The notes under the pieces: model-generated
The model's database searches: none
Told to the model about the DNA's origin: nothing
Seen by the model: only the letters and a program-made list of their open reading frames with translations
Part shown: positions 1-8,491 of the stretch, in pieces
Numbering within the stretch: position 1 is the stretch's first letter
How the letters are laid out: each line of letters opens with the position of its first letter
NCBI RefSeq assembly: GCF_036014175.1
Contig: NZ_CP107917.1
Location: 7,688,001 to 7,752,000 of the forward strand
Reading direction: 5' to 3'
Length of the DNA: 64,000 nt
DNA from: Streptomyces sp. NBC_00443
GTDB lineage: Bacteria > Actinomycetota > Actinomycetes > Streptomycetales > Streptomycetaceae
Program-made: the position numbers and the translations under genes

Positions 1-2
1 CC

Positions 3-2111
3 GTCCGCGCGGTCGTCCGCATCGACGGCAAGCACCGTAAGGGCGGCCGGAGTTGGCTTCCGTTCTCCATCCGCCTCTACTTCTACGCCGGCGCCGACTC
101 CTTCCGCATGGTGCACACCATCACCTACGACGGCACCCAGGAGCCCGGCAGGGCGAGCGGCGACTTCATCCGCGGCCTCGGCGTGCGCTTCACCGTCCCG
201 ATGCGGGACGAGTCGTACGACCGCCACATCCGCATCGGCGGCGAGGGCACCGGCATGCTCCGAGAGGCCGTCAAGGGCATCACCGGGCTGCGGCGCGATC
301 CGGGGGCCGCCGTACAGGCGGCGCAGTTCGCGGGGGAGAAGCTGCCCGACCCGTCGACCTGGGATCAGCGCGTGACGACCCGCTTGCAGTACATCCCCGA
401 GTGGGGCGACTACACCCTCTCCCAGCTCTCCGCCGACGGCTTCGCCCTGCGCAAGCGCACGAAGAAGGGCTACGGCTGGATCGGCGCCGGCGGCGGCAGG
501 CGTGCCTCCGGATTCGGTTACGTCGGTGGCGTCAGCGGCGGACTCTCCTTCGGGCTGCGGGACTTCTGGGAGAAGTTCCCCGCCCAGCTCGACATCCGGG
601 ACGCCCACACCGACGCGGCCGAGGTCACCATGTGGCTCTGGTCGCCCGAGGCGCAGCCCATGGACCTGCGCTTCTACCACGACGGCATGGGCCAGGACAC
701 CTACCCCGAGCAGCTCGAAGGCCTCAACATCACCTACGAGGACTACGAGCCCGAGTTCGGCACCCCCTACGGCATCTCCCGCACCTCCGAACTCCTCTTC
801 TGGGCCAACGAGTCGACACCCACACCCGAAGCCCTGGCCCAACAGGTCGAGGCCGTACGGGTGCTGCCGCAGCTCGCCGTCCCGCCCGCGCAGCTCATCA
901 AGGCCAAGGTCTTCGGGCCGGGCCTGTACTCCGAGCCGGACCGCTCCACGCCCGCCAAGGCGAAGATCGAGGACCACCTCGACTTCCTCTTCACCTACTA
1001 CAAGGACCAGGTGGAGATGCGCCGTTGGTACGGCTTCTGGGACTACGGCGACATCATGCACACCTACGACACCGTCAGACACCAGTGGCGGTACGACATC
1101 GGCGGCTATGCCTGGGACAACTCCGAGCTCTCGCCCGACCTGTGGCTGTGGTTCGCGTATCTGAGGAGCGGGCGCGCGGACATCTTCCGGTTCGCCGAGG
1201 CCATGACCCGGCACACCGGTGAGGTCGACGTCTACCACCTCGGCGAATGGGCCGGCCTCGGTACCCGGCACGGCGTGCAGCACTATGCCGACAGCGCCAA
1301 GCAGCAGCGCATCGCCAACACCACGTACCGCCGCTACTACTACTTCCTCACCGCGGACGAACGCGTCGGCGATCTCATGCACGCCAACGTCGACTCCGAC
1401 GAGACCTTCCTCGTCCTCGACCCGATCCGCAAGATCCGCACCGAGCCGTACACCCCCGACCGGCACGCGCTGTCGATCGGCTTCGGCACCGACTGGAGCG
1501 GGCTGGTGTCGGCCTGGCTGACCGAGTGGGAACGCAAGGGCCCCAAGTGGGAGAAGGCCAAGGCGCGGGTCCTGTCGACCATGGAGACGATCGCCGCCCA
1601 GCCCAACGGCTTCGTGCAGGGCAGCGGTCTCTACGACCTCGACACGGGCAGGTTCGCCGTCGCCGACAAGCCCGTCGTCGGTGTCTCCCATCTCTCCGCG
1701 GTGTTCGGTCTGGGCGAACTGTGCGCCGAGCTCATCGACCTCGTCGACATGCCGGAGTTCAACGAGGCGTACTTCGACTACTGCCGCTACTTCAACGCGA
1801 CGAAGACCGAGCAGGCGGCACGGTACGGCTCCAACTTCGGCTCCCTGCTGCTCTTCCAGGGCCACTCGCGGCTCGACGCGTACGCCGCCGTCCGGACCGG
1901 AGACGAGAAGCTCGCCACGCGCGCGTGGGAGAAGTTCTACAACTCCGACGGCTACAAGGAGTCGGCGCCGTGGCGGACGGAGAAGCTGAGCGGCCCCGAG
2001 GCGCTGGTCCCGGGCAGCGAGGCGGCCTGGGTATCCACGAACGACACCGCGCTGTACGGGCTCGCCGCCATTGAGAACCTGGCGCTGCTGGGGGACAGGA
2101 TGCCGTCCTAG
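3..2111 (+). CDS. exo-rhamnogalacturonan lyase-like protein (PcRGLX/YetA family), 5'-truncated
   Basis: The reading frame is open from the first bases, so the true start lies upstream of the window; the ATG at 108 is internal. About 702 residues remain. The N-terminal part (LPFSIRLYFYAG, then VHTITYDG, DFIRGLGVRF and VPMRDESYDRHIR) resembles the beta-rich first domain of the B. subtilis YetA / PcRGLX family (polysaccharide lyase family 26). The C-terminal half, from about residue 330, is rich in aromatic residues and helices, as expected for the alpha/alpha toroid domain of that family. Members degrade rhamnogalacturonan, usually after export; any signal peptide would be outside the window. 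The family assignment rests on remembered motif similarity. A strong hairpin follows the stop. Confidence 0.65.
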   Translation, partial: VRAVVRIDGKHRKGGRSWLPFSIRLYFYAGADSFRMVHTITYDGTQEPGRASGDFIRGLGVRFTVPMRDESYDRHIRIGGEGTGMLREAVKGITGLRRDPGAAVQAAQFAGEKLPDPSTWDQRVTTRLQYIPEWGDYTLSQLSADGFALRKRTKKGYGWIGAGGGRRASGFGYVGGVSGGLSFGLRDFWEKFPAQLDIRDAHTDAAEVTMWLWSPEAQPMDLRFYHDGMGQDTYPEQLEGLNITYEDYEPEFGTPYGISRTSELLFWANESTPTPEALAQQVEAVRVLPQLAVPPAQLIKAKVFGPGLYSEPDRSTPAKAKIEDHLDFLFTYYKDQVEMRRWYGFWDYGDIMHTYDTVRHQWRYDIGGYAWDNSELSPDLWLWFAYLRSGRADIFRFAEAMTRHTGEVDVYHLGEWAGLGTRHGVQHYADSAKQQRIANTTYRRYYYFLTADERVGDLMHANVDSDETFLVLDPIRKIRTEPYTPDRHALSIGFGTDWSGLVSAWLTEWERKGPKWEKAKARVLSTMETIAAQPNGFVQGSGLYDLDTGRFAVADKPVVGVSHLSAVFGLGELCAELIDLVDMPEFNEAYFDYCRYFNATKTEQAARYGSNFGSLLLFQGHSRLDAYAAVRTGDEKLATRAWEKFYNSDGYKESAPWRTEKLSGPEALVPGSEAAWVSTNDTALYGLAAIENLALLGDRMPS

Positions 2112-2153
2112 GCCGTGTCCGCGGCCGGTCGGGCAGGCCTGTTCCGGCAGGAG

Positions 2154-2181
2154 GAGCGCCGCCGCACGGGCGGCGGCGCTC
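2154..2181 (+). terminator. GC-rich hairpin after the lyase-like gene
   Basis: An 11-bp perfect stem (2154-2164 with 2171-2181) with a 6-nt loop lies 43 nt after the stop of the lyase-like gene. It has no U-run, which is common for Streptomyces terminators. Confidence 0.5.
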
Positions 2182-2219
2182 GCATGCGTGGAGTGTGGTC
2201 CAGGTCACGTCGCAGAGCA

Positions 2220-2235
2220 TGAGTACGCGTACTCA
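2220..2235. promoter_or_regulatory. 16-bp perfect palindrome, candidate operator
   Basis: TGAGTACGCGTACTCA is a perfect 16-bp inverted repeat 51 bp before the ATG of the SRPBCC gene. A further half-site (GTACTCAG) follows at about 2241-2248. The size and symmetry fit a dimeric helix-turn-helix regulator such as a TetR-type protein. No regulator gene lies beside it, so the binder is unknown. Confidence 0.45.
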
Positions 2236-2286
2236 GAACGTACTCAGATGCGGTGCGAACCCCCTGGATACGGGCAGACTCGGCCC

Positions 2287-2751
2287 ATGGACTGGAGCCA
2301 CTACCGCTTCCGCGCCCTGTGGGCCCTGCCAGCGGCGCCCGACACCGTCTACGACGCACTGGAACAGGCCGAGGACTACCCCCGCTGGTGGCCCCAGGTG
2401 CGCGAGGTGAACCGGATCGACGACACCAGCGGCGTGATCACGATCCGCTCCGTCCTCCCGTACGACATGACCTTCACCGCGCGCGAGGTGCGGCGGGACC
2501 GCGGGGCGGGGGTGCTCGAGATCGCCATGTCCGGCGACCTCGACGGCTGGGCGTGCTGGACCGTCACCGTGGCTCCGGACGGCAGCGGGACCATCGCGCG
2601 CTACGACCAGGTCGTCGATGTCAACAAGCCGCTGCTGAGGCGTCTCGCCGTACCCGGGCGGCCCCTGTTCCGCGCCAACCACTGGCTGATGATGCGCTCC
2701 GGACGGCGGGGCCTGGTGGCCCACTTGGCCCGCGGCCATCAAGCGGTTTGA
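2287..2751 (+). CDS. SRPBCC family protein (polyketide cyclase/START-like)
   Basis: The product has 154 residues, typical for a single SRPBCC (Bet v1/START-like) hydrophobic-pocket domain. Family hallmarks are the opening strand FRALWALPAAPDTVYDALE, then YPRWWPQVREV, and a long C-terminal helix ending RRGLVAHLARG. Ligand and reaction cannot be told from sequence; relatives bind lipids or act on aromatic polyketides. The start chosen is the ATG that puts the domain at the N-terminus. It lacks a Shine-Dalgarno and has a CAGACT hexamer six bases upstream, so a leaderless mRNA is possible. The gene stands alone between the palindrome and tRNA-Val. Confidence 0.85.
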   Translation: MDWSHYRFRALWALPAAPDTVYDALEQAEDYPRWWPQVREVNRIDDTSGVITIRSVLPYDMTFTAREVRRDRGAGVLEIAMSGDLDGWACWTVTVAPDGSGTIARYDQVVDVNKPLLRRLAVPGRPLFRANHWLMMRSGRRGLVAHLARGHQAV

Positions 2752-2777
2752 AGGAAACGCGCGGGGGCCTGTATTGT
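2748..2777 (+). promoter_or_regulatory. candidate promoter of tRNA-Val
   Basis: TTGAAG (2748-2753) and TATTGT (2772-2777) are separated by 18 nt and match the -35/-10 classes of the housekeeping sigma factor. Transcription would begin near 2784, a few bases before the mature tRNA 5' end. Confidence 0.6.
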
Positions 2778-2790
2778 TCAGTCCGTTCCC

Positions 2791-2862
2791 GGGCGATTAG
2801 CTCAGTGGGAGAGCGCTTCGTTCACACCGAAGAGGTCACTGGTTCGAACCCAGTATCGCCCA
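2791..2862 (+). tRNA. tRNA-Val (anticodon CAC)
   Basis: The 72-nt cloverleaf has acceptor arms GGGCGAT/ATCGCCC with discriminator A at 2862. The anticodon stem CTTCG/CGAAG encloses TTCACAC, giving anticodon CAC, and the T-arm is CTGG-TTCGAAC-CCAG. The 3' CCA is not encoded: the genome reads CCG after the discriminator. It decodes GTG, a heavily used valine codon in this GC-rich genome. Its own promoter and terminator flank it. Confidence 0.97.
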
Positions 2863-2871
2863 CCGGGAAAG

Positions 2872-2901
2872 GCCGGTCCGCCACAGCGGACCGGCTTTTT
2901 T
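2872..2901 (+). terminator. intrinsic terminator of tRNA-Val
   Basis: A 9-bp perfect stem (GCCGGTCCG/CGGACCGGC) with a 6-nt loop is followed by six T residues at 2896-2901. This is one of the few terminators in the window with a classical U-tract. Confidence 0.9.
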
Positions 2902-2928
2902 GCGCGCCTCACCTCCTGCACTCACCTC

Positions 2929-3654
2929 CTATGCGGCCGCCGGCAGATCCGGGCGCAGTGGCCACGCCGGGTCCACCGCCTCGTCGCTGCCGCTGCGGGC
3001 GAACCACGCCTGCAGCCCGCGTGCCTGTGCCGCGTGCCACACCGCCTGCAGCGTGTGCAGCTCGGCCGGGGACAGGCGCTCCAGGCGGGCGGCGAAGCGG
3101 CGCCCCACCGCCCGTACGACCTCCATCGAGGCCAGTGCGTCGGCCGCTGCGTCGTGCGCGCCGTCCAGTGTGACGCCGTAGTGCGCACACAGGTCGGTCA
3201 GGGTGCGGCGGCCCTTGCGGTAGCGGTCCAGATGCTTGTCCAGGACGCGCGGATCGAGCACCAGCAAAGGCGTCCTCTCGAACCAGTGGTCCAGCGAGGA
3301 GGCGCGATGACGGCGCAACTCGCGGTCCAGCAGCGTCAGATCGAATGGCGCGTTCATCACCACGATCGGCCTGGCCGTCGCGGCCTGACCGGCCAACTCC
3401 TCGGCTATCTCGTGCATCACCGGCGCCGGCCAACGGCCGTTGCGCTGGAGATGCTCCTCCGTCAGTCCGTGTACCGCCGTTGCCGCTTCCGGCACCGGGA
3501 CACCCGGGTTCACCAGCCACTGGGTCACCCGCGGCCGGGTACCCGGGGCGTCCTGGACGACGACGGCCGCCGAAACGATCCGGTCGGTCTCGACGTCCAC
3601 GCCTGTCGTCTCCGTGTCGAATGCCGCCAGCGGGCCCTCATACCAGCACGCCAT
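2929..3654 (-). CDS. DEDDh 3'-5' exonuclease (DnaQ/epsilon-like)
   Basis: This 241-residue protein carries the three exonuclease motifs of the DnaQ fold: Exo I DTETTG (D13, E15), Exo II NAPFD (D105) and Exo III HDAAAD (H167, D172), which defines the DEDDh subclass. It should hydrolyse DNA or RNA 3' ends using two metal ions. It is too short to be a polymerase, and an extra 60-residue C-terminal tail follows the nuclease domain. Relatives act as proofreading subunits or stand-alone repair and RNA-trimming nucleases; which applies here is not visible. It is divergent from the DUF4365 gene at 3823. Confidence 0.9.
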   Translation of the reverse strand: MACWYEGPLAAFDTETTGVDVETDRIVSAAVVVQDAPGTRPRVTQWLVNPGVPVPEAATAVHGLTEEHLQRNGRWPAPVMHEIAEELAGQAATARPIVVMNAPFDLTLLDRELRRHRASSLDHWFERTPLLVLDPRVLDKHLDRYRKGRRTLTDLCAHYGVTLDGAHDAAADALASMEVVRAVGRRFAARLERLSPAELHTLQAVWHAAQARGLQAWFARSGSDEAVDPAWPLRPDLPAAA

Positions 3655-3822
3655 ACCTACACAACCCCTCGTTCACCCACGGCAGCTGACGTACCGTCTT
3701 CTGCCCGTTTGGTGATACCCGGGCTGTTTGCGGCGTACGCCGCAAGGACACAACAGGAGTGCGGGTCTTTGCAGTTCAGCGGCCCGGTACGGGGATTCAC
3801 CTGGCGTGGAAGGCTGTTGGTC

Positions 3823-4389
3823 ATGGCGATAGCGCAGCCCGAGCGGGGCGGGCTGCTGCCCGAACTCACGGGCCCCCATCGCGGTTCACTCGCCACCACC
3901 GCCTGCATGGAGACACTGCAGGTGGGGTATCTGCACGCCGTCGCGGCGGCGGCCGGGTGTTCCCTGTCGCAGCCATTTCCGGACAACGGCATCGACTGGC
4001 ACGTCAGCCACAGCGCGCCCGGCCACACGGTGGACGACGAGGTCACCATAAAGGTGCAGCTCAAAGCCACTTACCAGATCGCTCCGAACCCGCCCGGCCG
4101 GTTCTTCTCCTTCACGCTCGACAACGACCACCTGGCGAAGCTCGCCCGCACCCCGGTCTCGGTGCACAAGATCCTCGTCGTGATGCTCGTTCCGCGCACC
4201 CAGGACGACTGGCTGCGTGCCAGTCACGACCGGCTCGACCTGCGGCACTGCTGCTACTGGGTCAACCTCGCCGGTCACGCGATCACCGGCCGGCGCCGCA
4301 CCACCGTGCGAATACCGACCTCACGCATCTTCGACGACCGGGCGCTCTGCGAGATCATGACGCGGGTCGGTACGGGAGGCAGACCATGA
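3823..4389 (+). CDS. DUF4365-like protein, predicted PD-(D/E)XK nuclease fold
   Basis: The 188-residue product begins at an ATG preceded by GGAAGG with 9-nt spacing. It contains an early GIDWHV segment (D58) followed by VTIKVQLKAT (Q79, K81). That D...QxK spacing is the pattern of restriction-endonuclease-like folds, and DUF4365 proteins belong to that group. The second half is a beta-rich domain with HKILVVMLVP and a Cys-Cys-Tyr-Trp cluster. Known relatives occur alone or in defence and mobile contexts; a substrate cannot be assigned. Its stop overlaps the ATG of the next gene (ATGA), so the two are translationally coupled and probably work together. Confidence 0.7.
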   Translation: MAIAQPERGGLLPELTGPHRGSLATTACMETLQVGYLHAVAAAAGCSLSQPFPDNGIDWHVSHSAPGHTVDDEVTIKVQLKATYQIAPNPPGRFFSFTLDNDHLAKLARTPVSVHKILVVMLVPRTQDDWLRASHDRLDLRHCCYWVNLAGHAITGRRRTTVRIPTSRIFDDRALCEIMTRVGTGGRP

Positions 4390-5615
4390 CACACCGCCCC
4401 CTGGAGGAGCCGGTACGGCCAGTCAGGCCGCACCCGGTCCACGCGTCCTGGGACCGTCCCCCCGAGCCCGGCGAGGTGGACCCCGCCGTGCTCAGCGCCC
4501 TGCTGCACCGGCACGGCTGGCAGCGGCGCGGGGGAGCGGCGGGACGCTACGGCCGCTGGACCCCGCCGGGACCGGGCGGCAACGGCACCAGCCTGCTCGT
4601 CCCCGAGTCCCGCGCCTTCCCCGACAGCGACGACCTGCTCGGCGAGGCGCTCGACGCGCTCTCCCGCAGCGGCATGCCCTCCGCGCGCGAGGTGCTGGTC
4701 GGACTCGCCGTGCCCAGCGACGAGGTCCGCTGGTGGCGGGACGCGCCGAGCGGGCCGGCCGGGGCCGCGCCCTGGACCGTCGAGGAGGAACTGCGCACCG
4801 CCGCCCGCCAGATGCTCCTCGCTGCGGCGCTCGCCACGCGCGCGCGTGCCGGCTACTACGGCGCCCGGCACCGCCGCTCGGCCGCCGCGATGCTGGAGAG
4901 CGTCTTCGTCGGCTCCGCGGCCGGCGGCGGCCACCTCGCCGCCTTCGTGCCCGTCGGCGCGGGCCGCCCGCTCGCCGTACGACTCCACCAGGCCCTGTAC
5001 GCCGCCCGCGAGGCCATCGACTACCAGCGGGCCACCGGCGGCATGGACGCCTTCGACGGCGCAGTCGAGGCCGGCGTCAGCCGTGAGCTCACCGAGGCCC
5101 TGATCGCCCTCGTCCGCGGTACGGAAGGGGCACGCATCGCCGTCGAGTGGGCGCCCGCGGCCGGGGTCCCCGAGGACTGCGCGGGCGGCGTCGAGCCGGT
5201 CGAGTTCTCGCCGGGCGACCTGCCCGTGCTGCGTGAGGCCGGGGCCCGCTACCTGCGCGAGGAACCCTCCGTGCCGGTCCGGATCACGGGCACGGTCGTA
5301 CGGATGCGCCGGTCGGGAACGCGCGGCGAGGGCACCGTACGGCTGCGGGTCATCGCGGGCGCCGAGGTACCGCACATCCGGCTGACCCTGGACGAGGAGT
5401 CGTACCGCATCGCCGGGCACGCCCACCTGGTCGGGCTGCCGGTGCGGGTGCACGGGCGCCTGGAGAGCCGAGGCGGCTTCCGCAAGATCACCGGGGCCTC
5501 CGGCGTCGTCCCCGTACAGGTGGACGAGGCCGAACGGGACCGGCTGATGAAATCCCTCCAGGAGGACCTGGACTTCTTCGAGGAGGCCTGCGGCGGGGAG
5601 GACGCCGGGGACTGA
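4386..5615 (+). CDS. hypothetical protein coupled to the DUF4365 gene, OB-like C-terminus
   Basis: The 409-residue protein is not one I recognise as a whole. Residues 32-95 (VLSALLHRHGWQRRGG, then LLVPESRAFPDSDDLLGEAL) resemble a small alpha/beta module. Residues 130-245 are helical. Residues 296-378 alternate strands (VPVRITGTVVRMRR, GTVRLRVI, PVRVHGRLESRGG, FRKITG) in the manner of an OB fold, a common nucleic-acid-binding module. The C-terminal 30 residues are acidic. Translation is coupled to the upstream nuclease-like gene through an ATGA overlap, suggesting a two-protein unit with the OB-like part recognising nucleic acid. That role is inference. Confidence 0.6.
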   Translation: MTHRPLEEPVRPVRPHPVHASWDRPPEPGEVDPAVLSALLHRHGWQRRGGAAGRYGRWTPPGPGGNGTSLLVPESRAFPDSDDLLGEALDALSRSGMPSAREVLVGLAVPSDEVRWWRDAPSGPAGAAPWTVEEELRTAARQMLLAAALATRARAGYYGARHRRSAAAMLESVFVGSAAGGGHLAAFVPVGAGRPLAVRLHQALYAAREAIDYQRATGGMDAFDGAVEAGVSRELTEALIALVRGTEGARIAVEWAPAAGVPEDCAGGVEPVEFSPGDLPVLREAGARYLREEPSVPVRITGTVVRMRRSGTRGEGTVRLRVIAGAEVPHIRLTLDEESYRIAGHAHLVGLPVRVHGRLESRGGFRKITGASGVVPVQVDEAERDRLMKSLQEDLDFFEEACGGEDAGD

Positions 5616-5736
5616 GGGATGCCTGCCCGGGACTGAAGGTGACCGTTTCGCGGTCGGCCCTCCGAGGTCGGTACGATCGCGTAATGCGCGCGCTCCTGGT
5701 ATAGCGCCGCATTCCACCTTCAGTCAGGAGAGACCG

Positions 5737-7713
5737 GTGTCAGACGTCCGTGTGATCATCCAGCGCGATTCCGAGCGGGAAGAACGCGTGGTGACGACGG
5801 GCACTACGGCCGCCGACCTCTTCGCCGGCGAGCGCTCGGTCATCGCCGCGCGCGTGGGCGGCGAGCTCAGGGATCTGTCGTACGTGCTCTCGGACGGCGA
5901 GGAGGTCGAGGGCGTCGAGATCTCCTCCGAGGACGGCCTGAACATCCTGCGCCACTCCACCGCGCACGTGCTGGCGCAGGCCGTGCAGGAGCTCTTCCCC
6001 GAGGCCAAGCTGGGCATCGGCCCGCCGGTCAAGGACGGCTTCTACTACGACTTCGACGTCGAGAAGCCGTTCACGCCCGAGGATCTCAAGGCCGTCGAGA
6101 AGAAGATGCAGGAGATCCAGAAGCGCGGCCAGAAGTTCGCCCGCCGTGTCGTCACCGACGAGGCCGCCCGCGAGGAGCTCGCCGCCGAGCCCTACAAGCT
6201 GGAGCTGATCGGCCTCAAGGGCTCCGCCTCGTCCGACGACGGCGCGGACGTCGAGGTCGGTGCCGGCGAGCTGACGATCTACGACAACCTGGACGCCAAG
6301 ACCGGCGACCTGTGCTGGAAGGACCTCTGCCGCGGCCCGCACCTGCCGTCGACCCGCGCGATCCCGGCGTTCAAGCTGATGCGCAACGCGGCCGCCTACT
6401 GGCGCGGCAGCGAGAAGAACCCGATGCTCCAGCGCATCTACGGCACCGCCTGGCCGTCCAAGGACGAGCTCAAGGGCTACCTCGACTTCCTCGCCGAGGC
6501 CGAGAAGCGCGACCACCGCAAGCTGGGTAATGAACTCGACCTGTTCTCGATCCCCGAGCAGATCGGCTCCGGCCTCGCCGTCTTCCACCCCAAGGGCGGC
6601 ATCGTCCGCCGCGTGATGGAGGACTACTCGCGCCGCCGCCACGAGGAGGAGGGCTACGAGTTCGTCTACACCCCGCATGCGACGAAGGGGAAGCTCTTCG
6701 AGACGTCGGGCCACCTGGACTGGTACGCCGAGGGCATGTACCCGCCCATGCAGCTCGACGAGGGCGTGGACTACTACCTCAAGCCCATGAACTGCCCGAT
6801 GCACAACCTGATCTTCGACGCGCGCGGGCGTTCCTACCGTGAACTGCCGCTGCGCCTCTTCGAGTTCGGGACCGTGTACCGGTACGAGAAGTCGGGTGTC
6901 GTCCACGGCCTCACGCGCGCACGTGGCTTCACGCAGGACGACGCGCACATCTACTGCACGCGTGAGCAGATGTCGGACGAGCTCGACAAGACGCTCACCT
7001 TCGTCCTCGGCCTGCTCCGCGACTACGGCCTGACCGACTTCTACCTGGAGCTGTCCACCAAGGACCCGGAGAAGTTCGTCGGCTCGGACGAGGTCTGGGA
7101 GGAGGCCACGGAGACGCTCCGCCAGGTCGCCGAGAAGCAGGGTCTGCCCCTGGTCCCGGACCCGGGCGGCGCCGCCTTCTACGGGCCCAAGATCTCCGTC
7201 CAGACCAAGGACGCGATCGGCCGCACCTGGCAGATGTCGACCATCCAGCTCGACTTCAACCTGCCGGAGCGCTTCGACCTGGAGTACACCGGTCCGGACG
7301 GCGCGAAGCAGCGCCCGGTCATGATCCACCGCGCGCTGTTCGGCTCGATCGAGCGGTTCTTCGCGGTGCTCCTGGAGCACTACGCGGGCGCCTTCCCGGC
7401 GTGGCTGGCCCCGGTCCAGGCCCTCGGCATCCCGATCGGCGACGGGCACGTCGACTACCTGGAGAAGTTCGCCGCGGCGGCCAAGAAGAAGGGCCTGCGG
7501 GTCGAGGTCGACTCTTCCTCGGACCGCATGCAGAAGAAGATCCGCAACGCCCAGAAGCAGAAGGTGCCCTTCATGGTCATCGCGGGCGACGAGGACATGG
7601 CCAACAACGCCGTCTCCTTCCGCTACCGCGACGGCTCGCAGGAGAACGGCATCCCGTTCGACGAGGCCATCGCGAAGATCGCGACGGTGGTCGAGGAGCG
7701 GACGCAGATCTGA
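5737..7713 (+). CDS. thrS: threonyl-tRNA synthetase
   Basis: The protein attaches threonine to tRNA-Thr. It has 658 residues, full length for a bacterial ThrRS. An N-terminal TGS domain (residues 1-65) precedes the editing domain with HSTAHVLAQAV, then the class II core with MNCPMHN (zinc Cys), RLFEFGTVYRYEKSG (motif 2) and HRALFGSIERF (motif 3), and finally the anticodon-binding domain. The start is GTG with AGGAG six bases upstream. It leads the conserved thrS-HIT-pgsA block. A 5-bp hairpin lies at 5641-5655 in the leader, but no T-box is evident. Confidence 0.98.
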   Translation: MSDVRVIIQRDSEREERVVTTGTTAADLFAGERSVIAARVGGELRDLSYVLSDGEEVEGVEISSEDGLNILRHSTAHVLAQAVQELFPEAKLGIGPPVKDGFYYDFDVEKPFTPEDLKAVEKKMQEIQKRGQKFARRVVTDEAAREELAAEPYKLELIGLKGSASSDDGADVEVGAGELTIYDNLDAKTGDLCWKDLCRGPHLPSTRAIPAFKLMRNAAAYWRGSEKNPMLQRIYGTAWPSKDELKGYLDFLAEAEKRDHRKLGNELDLFSIPEQIGSGLAVFHPKGGIVRRVMEDYSRRRHEEEGYEFVYTPHATKGKLFETSGHLDWYAEGMYPPMQLDEGVDYYLKPMNCPMHNLIFDARGRSYRELPLRLFEFGTVYRYEKSGVVHGLTRARGFTQDDAHIYCTREQMSDELDKTLTFVLGLLRDYGLTDFYLELSTKDPEKFVGSDEVWEEATETLRQVAEKQGLPLVPDPGGAAFYGPKISVQTKDAIGRTWQMSTIQLDFNLPERFDLEYTGPDGAKQRPVMIHRALFGSIERFFAVLLEHYAGAFPAWLAPVQALGIPIGDGHVDYLEKFAAAAKKKGLRVEVDSSSDRMQKKIRNAQKQKVPFMVIAGDEDMANNAVSFRYRDGSQENGIPFDEAIAKIATVVEERTQI

Positions 7714-7739
7714 TCCGCTCTGATCCGGCCGTGATCGAG

Positions 7740-7770
7740 GGCCCCCGGGAGGTTCAGCTTCCCGGGGGCC
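7740..7770. terminator. bidirectional hairpin between thrS and the K+ channel gene
   Basis: A 13-bp stem (7740-7752 with 7758-7770, including one G-U pair) with loop TTCAG lies between two convergent genes. The stop codon of the channel gene falls within the loop, so the hairpin can serve both directions. Confidence 0.65.
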
Positions 7771-8413
7771 TCTTGTCGCTCTCGCTGGAGAAGATCTGCA
7801 GAAGCCAGGACGAGAACGATCCCGTCACCGCGCCGAGCAGGGCCAGCCCGCCGGCCATCATCCCCGTAGCGATCGCCCGGCCGGTCGTCGTCACTGGCGT
7901 GATGTCGCCGTAGCCGACCGTGCTGAGCGTCGCGGCGGCCCACCACACGGCGTCCCCGAACGACCGCATGGTGGCGCCGGGCGCTCCGCGTTCCTGCTGG
8001 TAGACCGCGAGTGCGCCGGTGAAGCCGAGCAGCAGGGTCGACAGGCTCGCGTAGGCGATCACGCGCGCGTGCAGGGAGAGCCGGGGCTCCCCCTGCCGGT
8101 GCTGGATGGCGTCGTAGAGCGGAACGATCCGCAACGGCCGCAGCAGCGGCAGGATGACCACCACCGTGTGCAGGAAGTGCGTTCTGGCGAAGCGCCACAA
8201 GCGCTGCCCGCTGAGGCGCCAGCGCCCCAGGTAGTCACCGGCGAAGAGCAGCCAGAGGGCGAGCATCGTGAACTCGCACACGCGCTGCCAGCCGGACGGC
8301 ATGCTCACGGCGAGGACGCGGGCGGCGTAGGCGCCCATGAAGAGCAGCGATGCCAGAAACAGGGGGATCTCTGTGCGCTGCTCCCAGCGGGCGTAGGGGC
8401 TGTCGTCGTCCAC
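7754..8413 (-). CDS. potassium channel family protein (six-TM type)
   Basis: The 219-residue membrane protein has the K+ selectivity filter TVGYGD at residues 165-170, within the pore loop FGDAVWWAAATLS. Hydrophobic segments fit S1 (17-36), S2 (46-63), an S3/S4-like stretch with HTVVVILPLLRPLRIVPL (two arginines), S5 (117-138) and S6 (179-208). The sensor is short and poorly charged, so strong voltage gating is doubtful. No cytoplasmic RCK or cNMP domain follows S6. GTG at 8411-8413 was chosen as the last start that keeps S1 whole; its ribosome site is weak. It is divergent from the HIT gene. Confidence 0.85.
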   Translation of the reverse strand: MDDDSPYARWEQRTEIPLFLASLLFMGAYAARVLAVSMPSGWQRVCEFTMLALWLLFAGDYLGRWRLSGQRLWRFARTHFLHTVVVILPLLRPLRIVPLYDAIQHRQGEPRLSLHARVIAYASLSTLLLGFTGALAVYQQERGAPGATMRSFGDAVWWAAATLSTVGYGDITPVTTTGRAIATGMMAGGLALLGAVTGSFSSWLLQIFSSESDKRPPGS

Positions 8414-8479
8414 CGGCCCAGCTTGGCCGGTGACCGTCCTCCCGCCGCCCCGGCGACACGCCGCGAACGGGCGAAGCAA

Positions 8480-8491
8480 TATGCTGCACGC
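8480..8491 (+). promoter_or_regulatory. -10 element placing transcription start at the HIT ATG
   Basis: TATGCT (8480-8485) lies six bases before the ATG at 8492, and there is no Shine-Dalgarno. This is the arrangement of leaderless mRNAs, which are frequent in Streptomyces. Confidence 0.5.

Noticed and set aside
108..2111. ATG at 108 as the start of the lyase-like gene
   Set aside because: The frame is open to the window edge with family-like sequence before the ATG, so the gene is truncated.
2791..2862. Integration site (attB) of a mobile element in tRNA-Val
   Set aside because: No integrase, duplicated tRNA end or foreign composition is visible on either side.
5616..5736. T-box riboswitch before thrS
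   Set aside because: Only a small 5-bp hairpin is present; no specifier loop or T-box sequence found.
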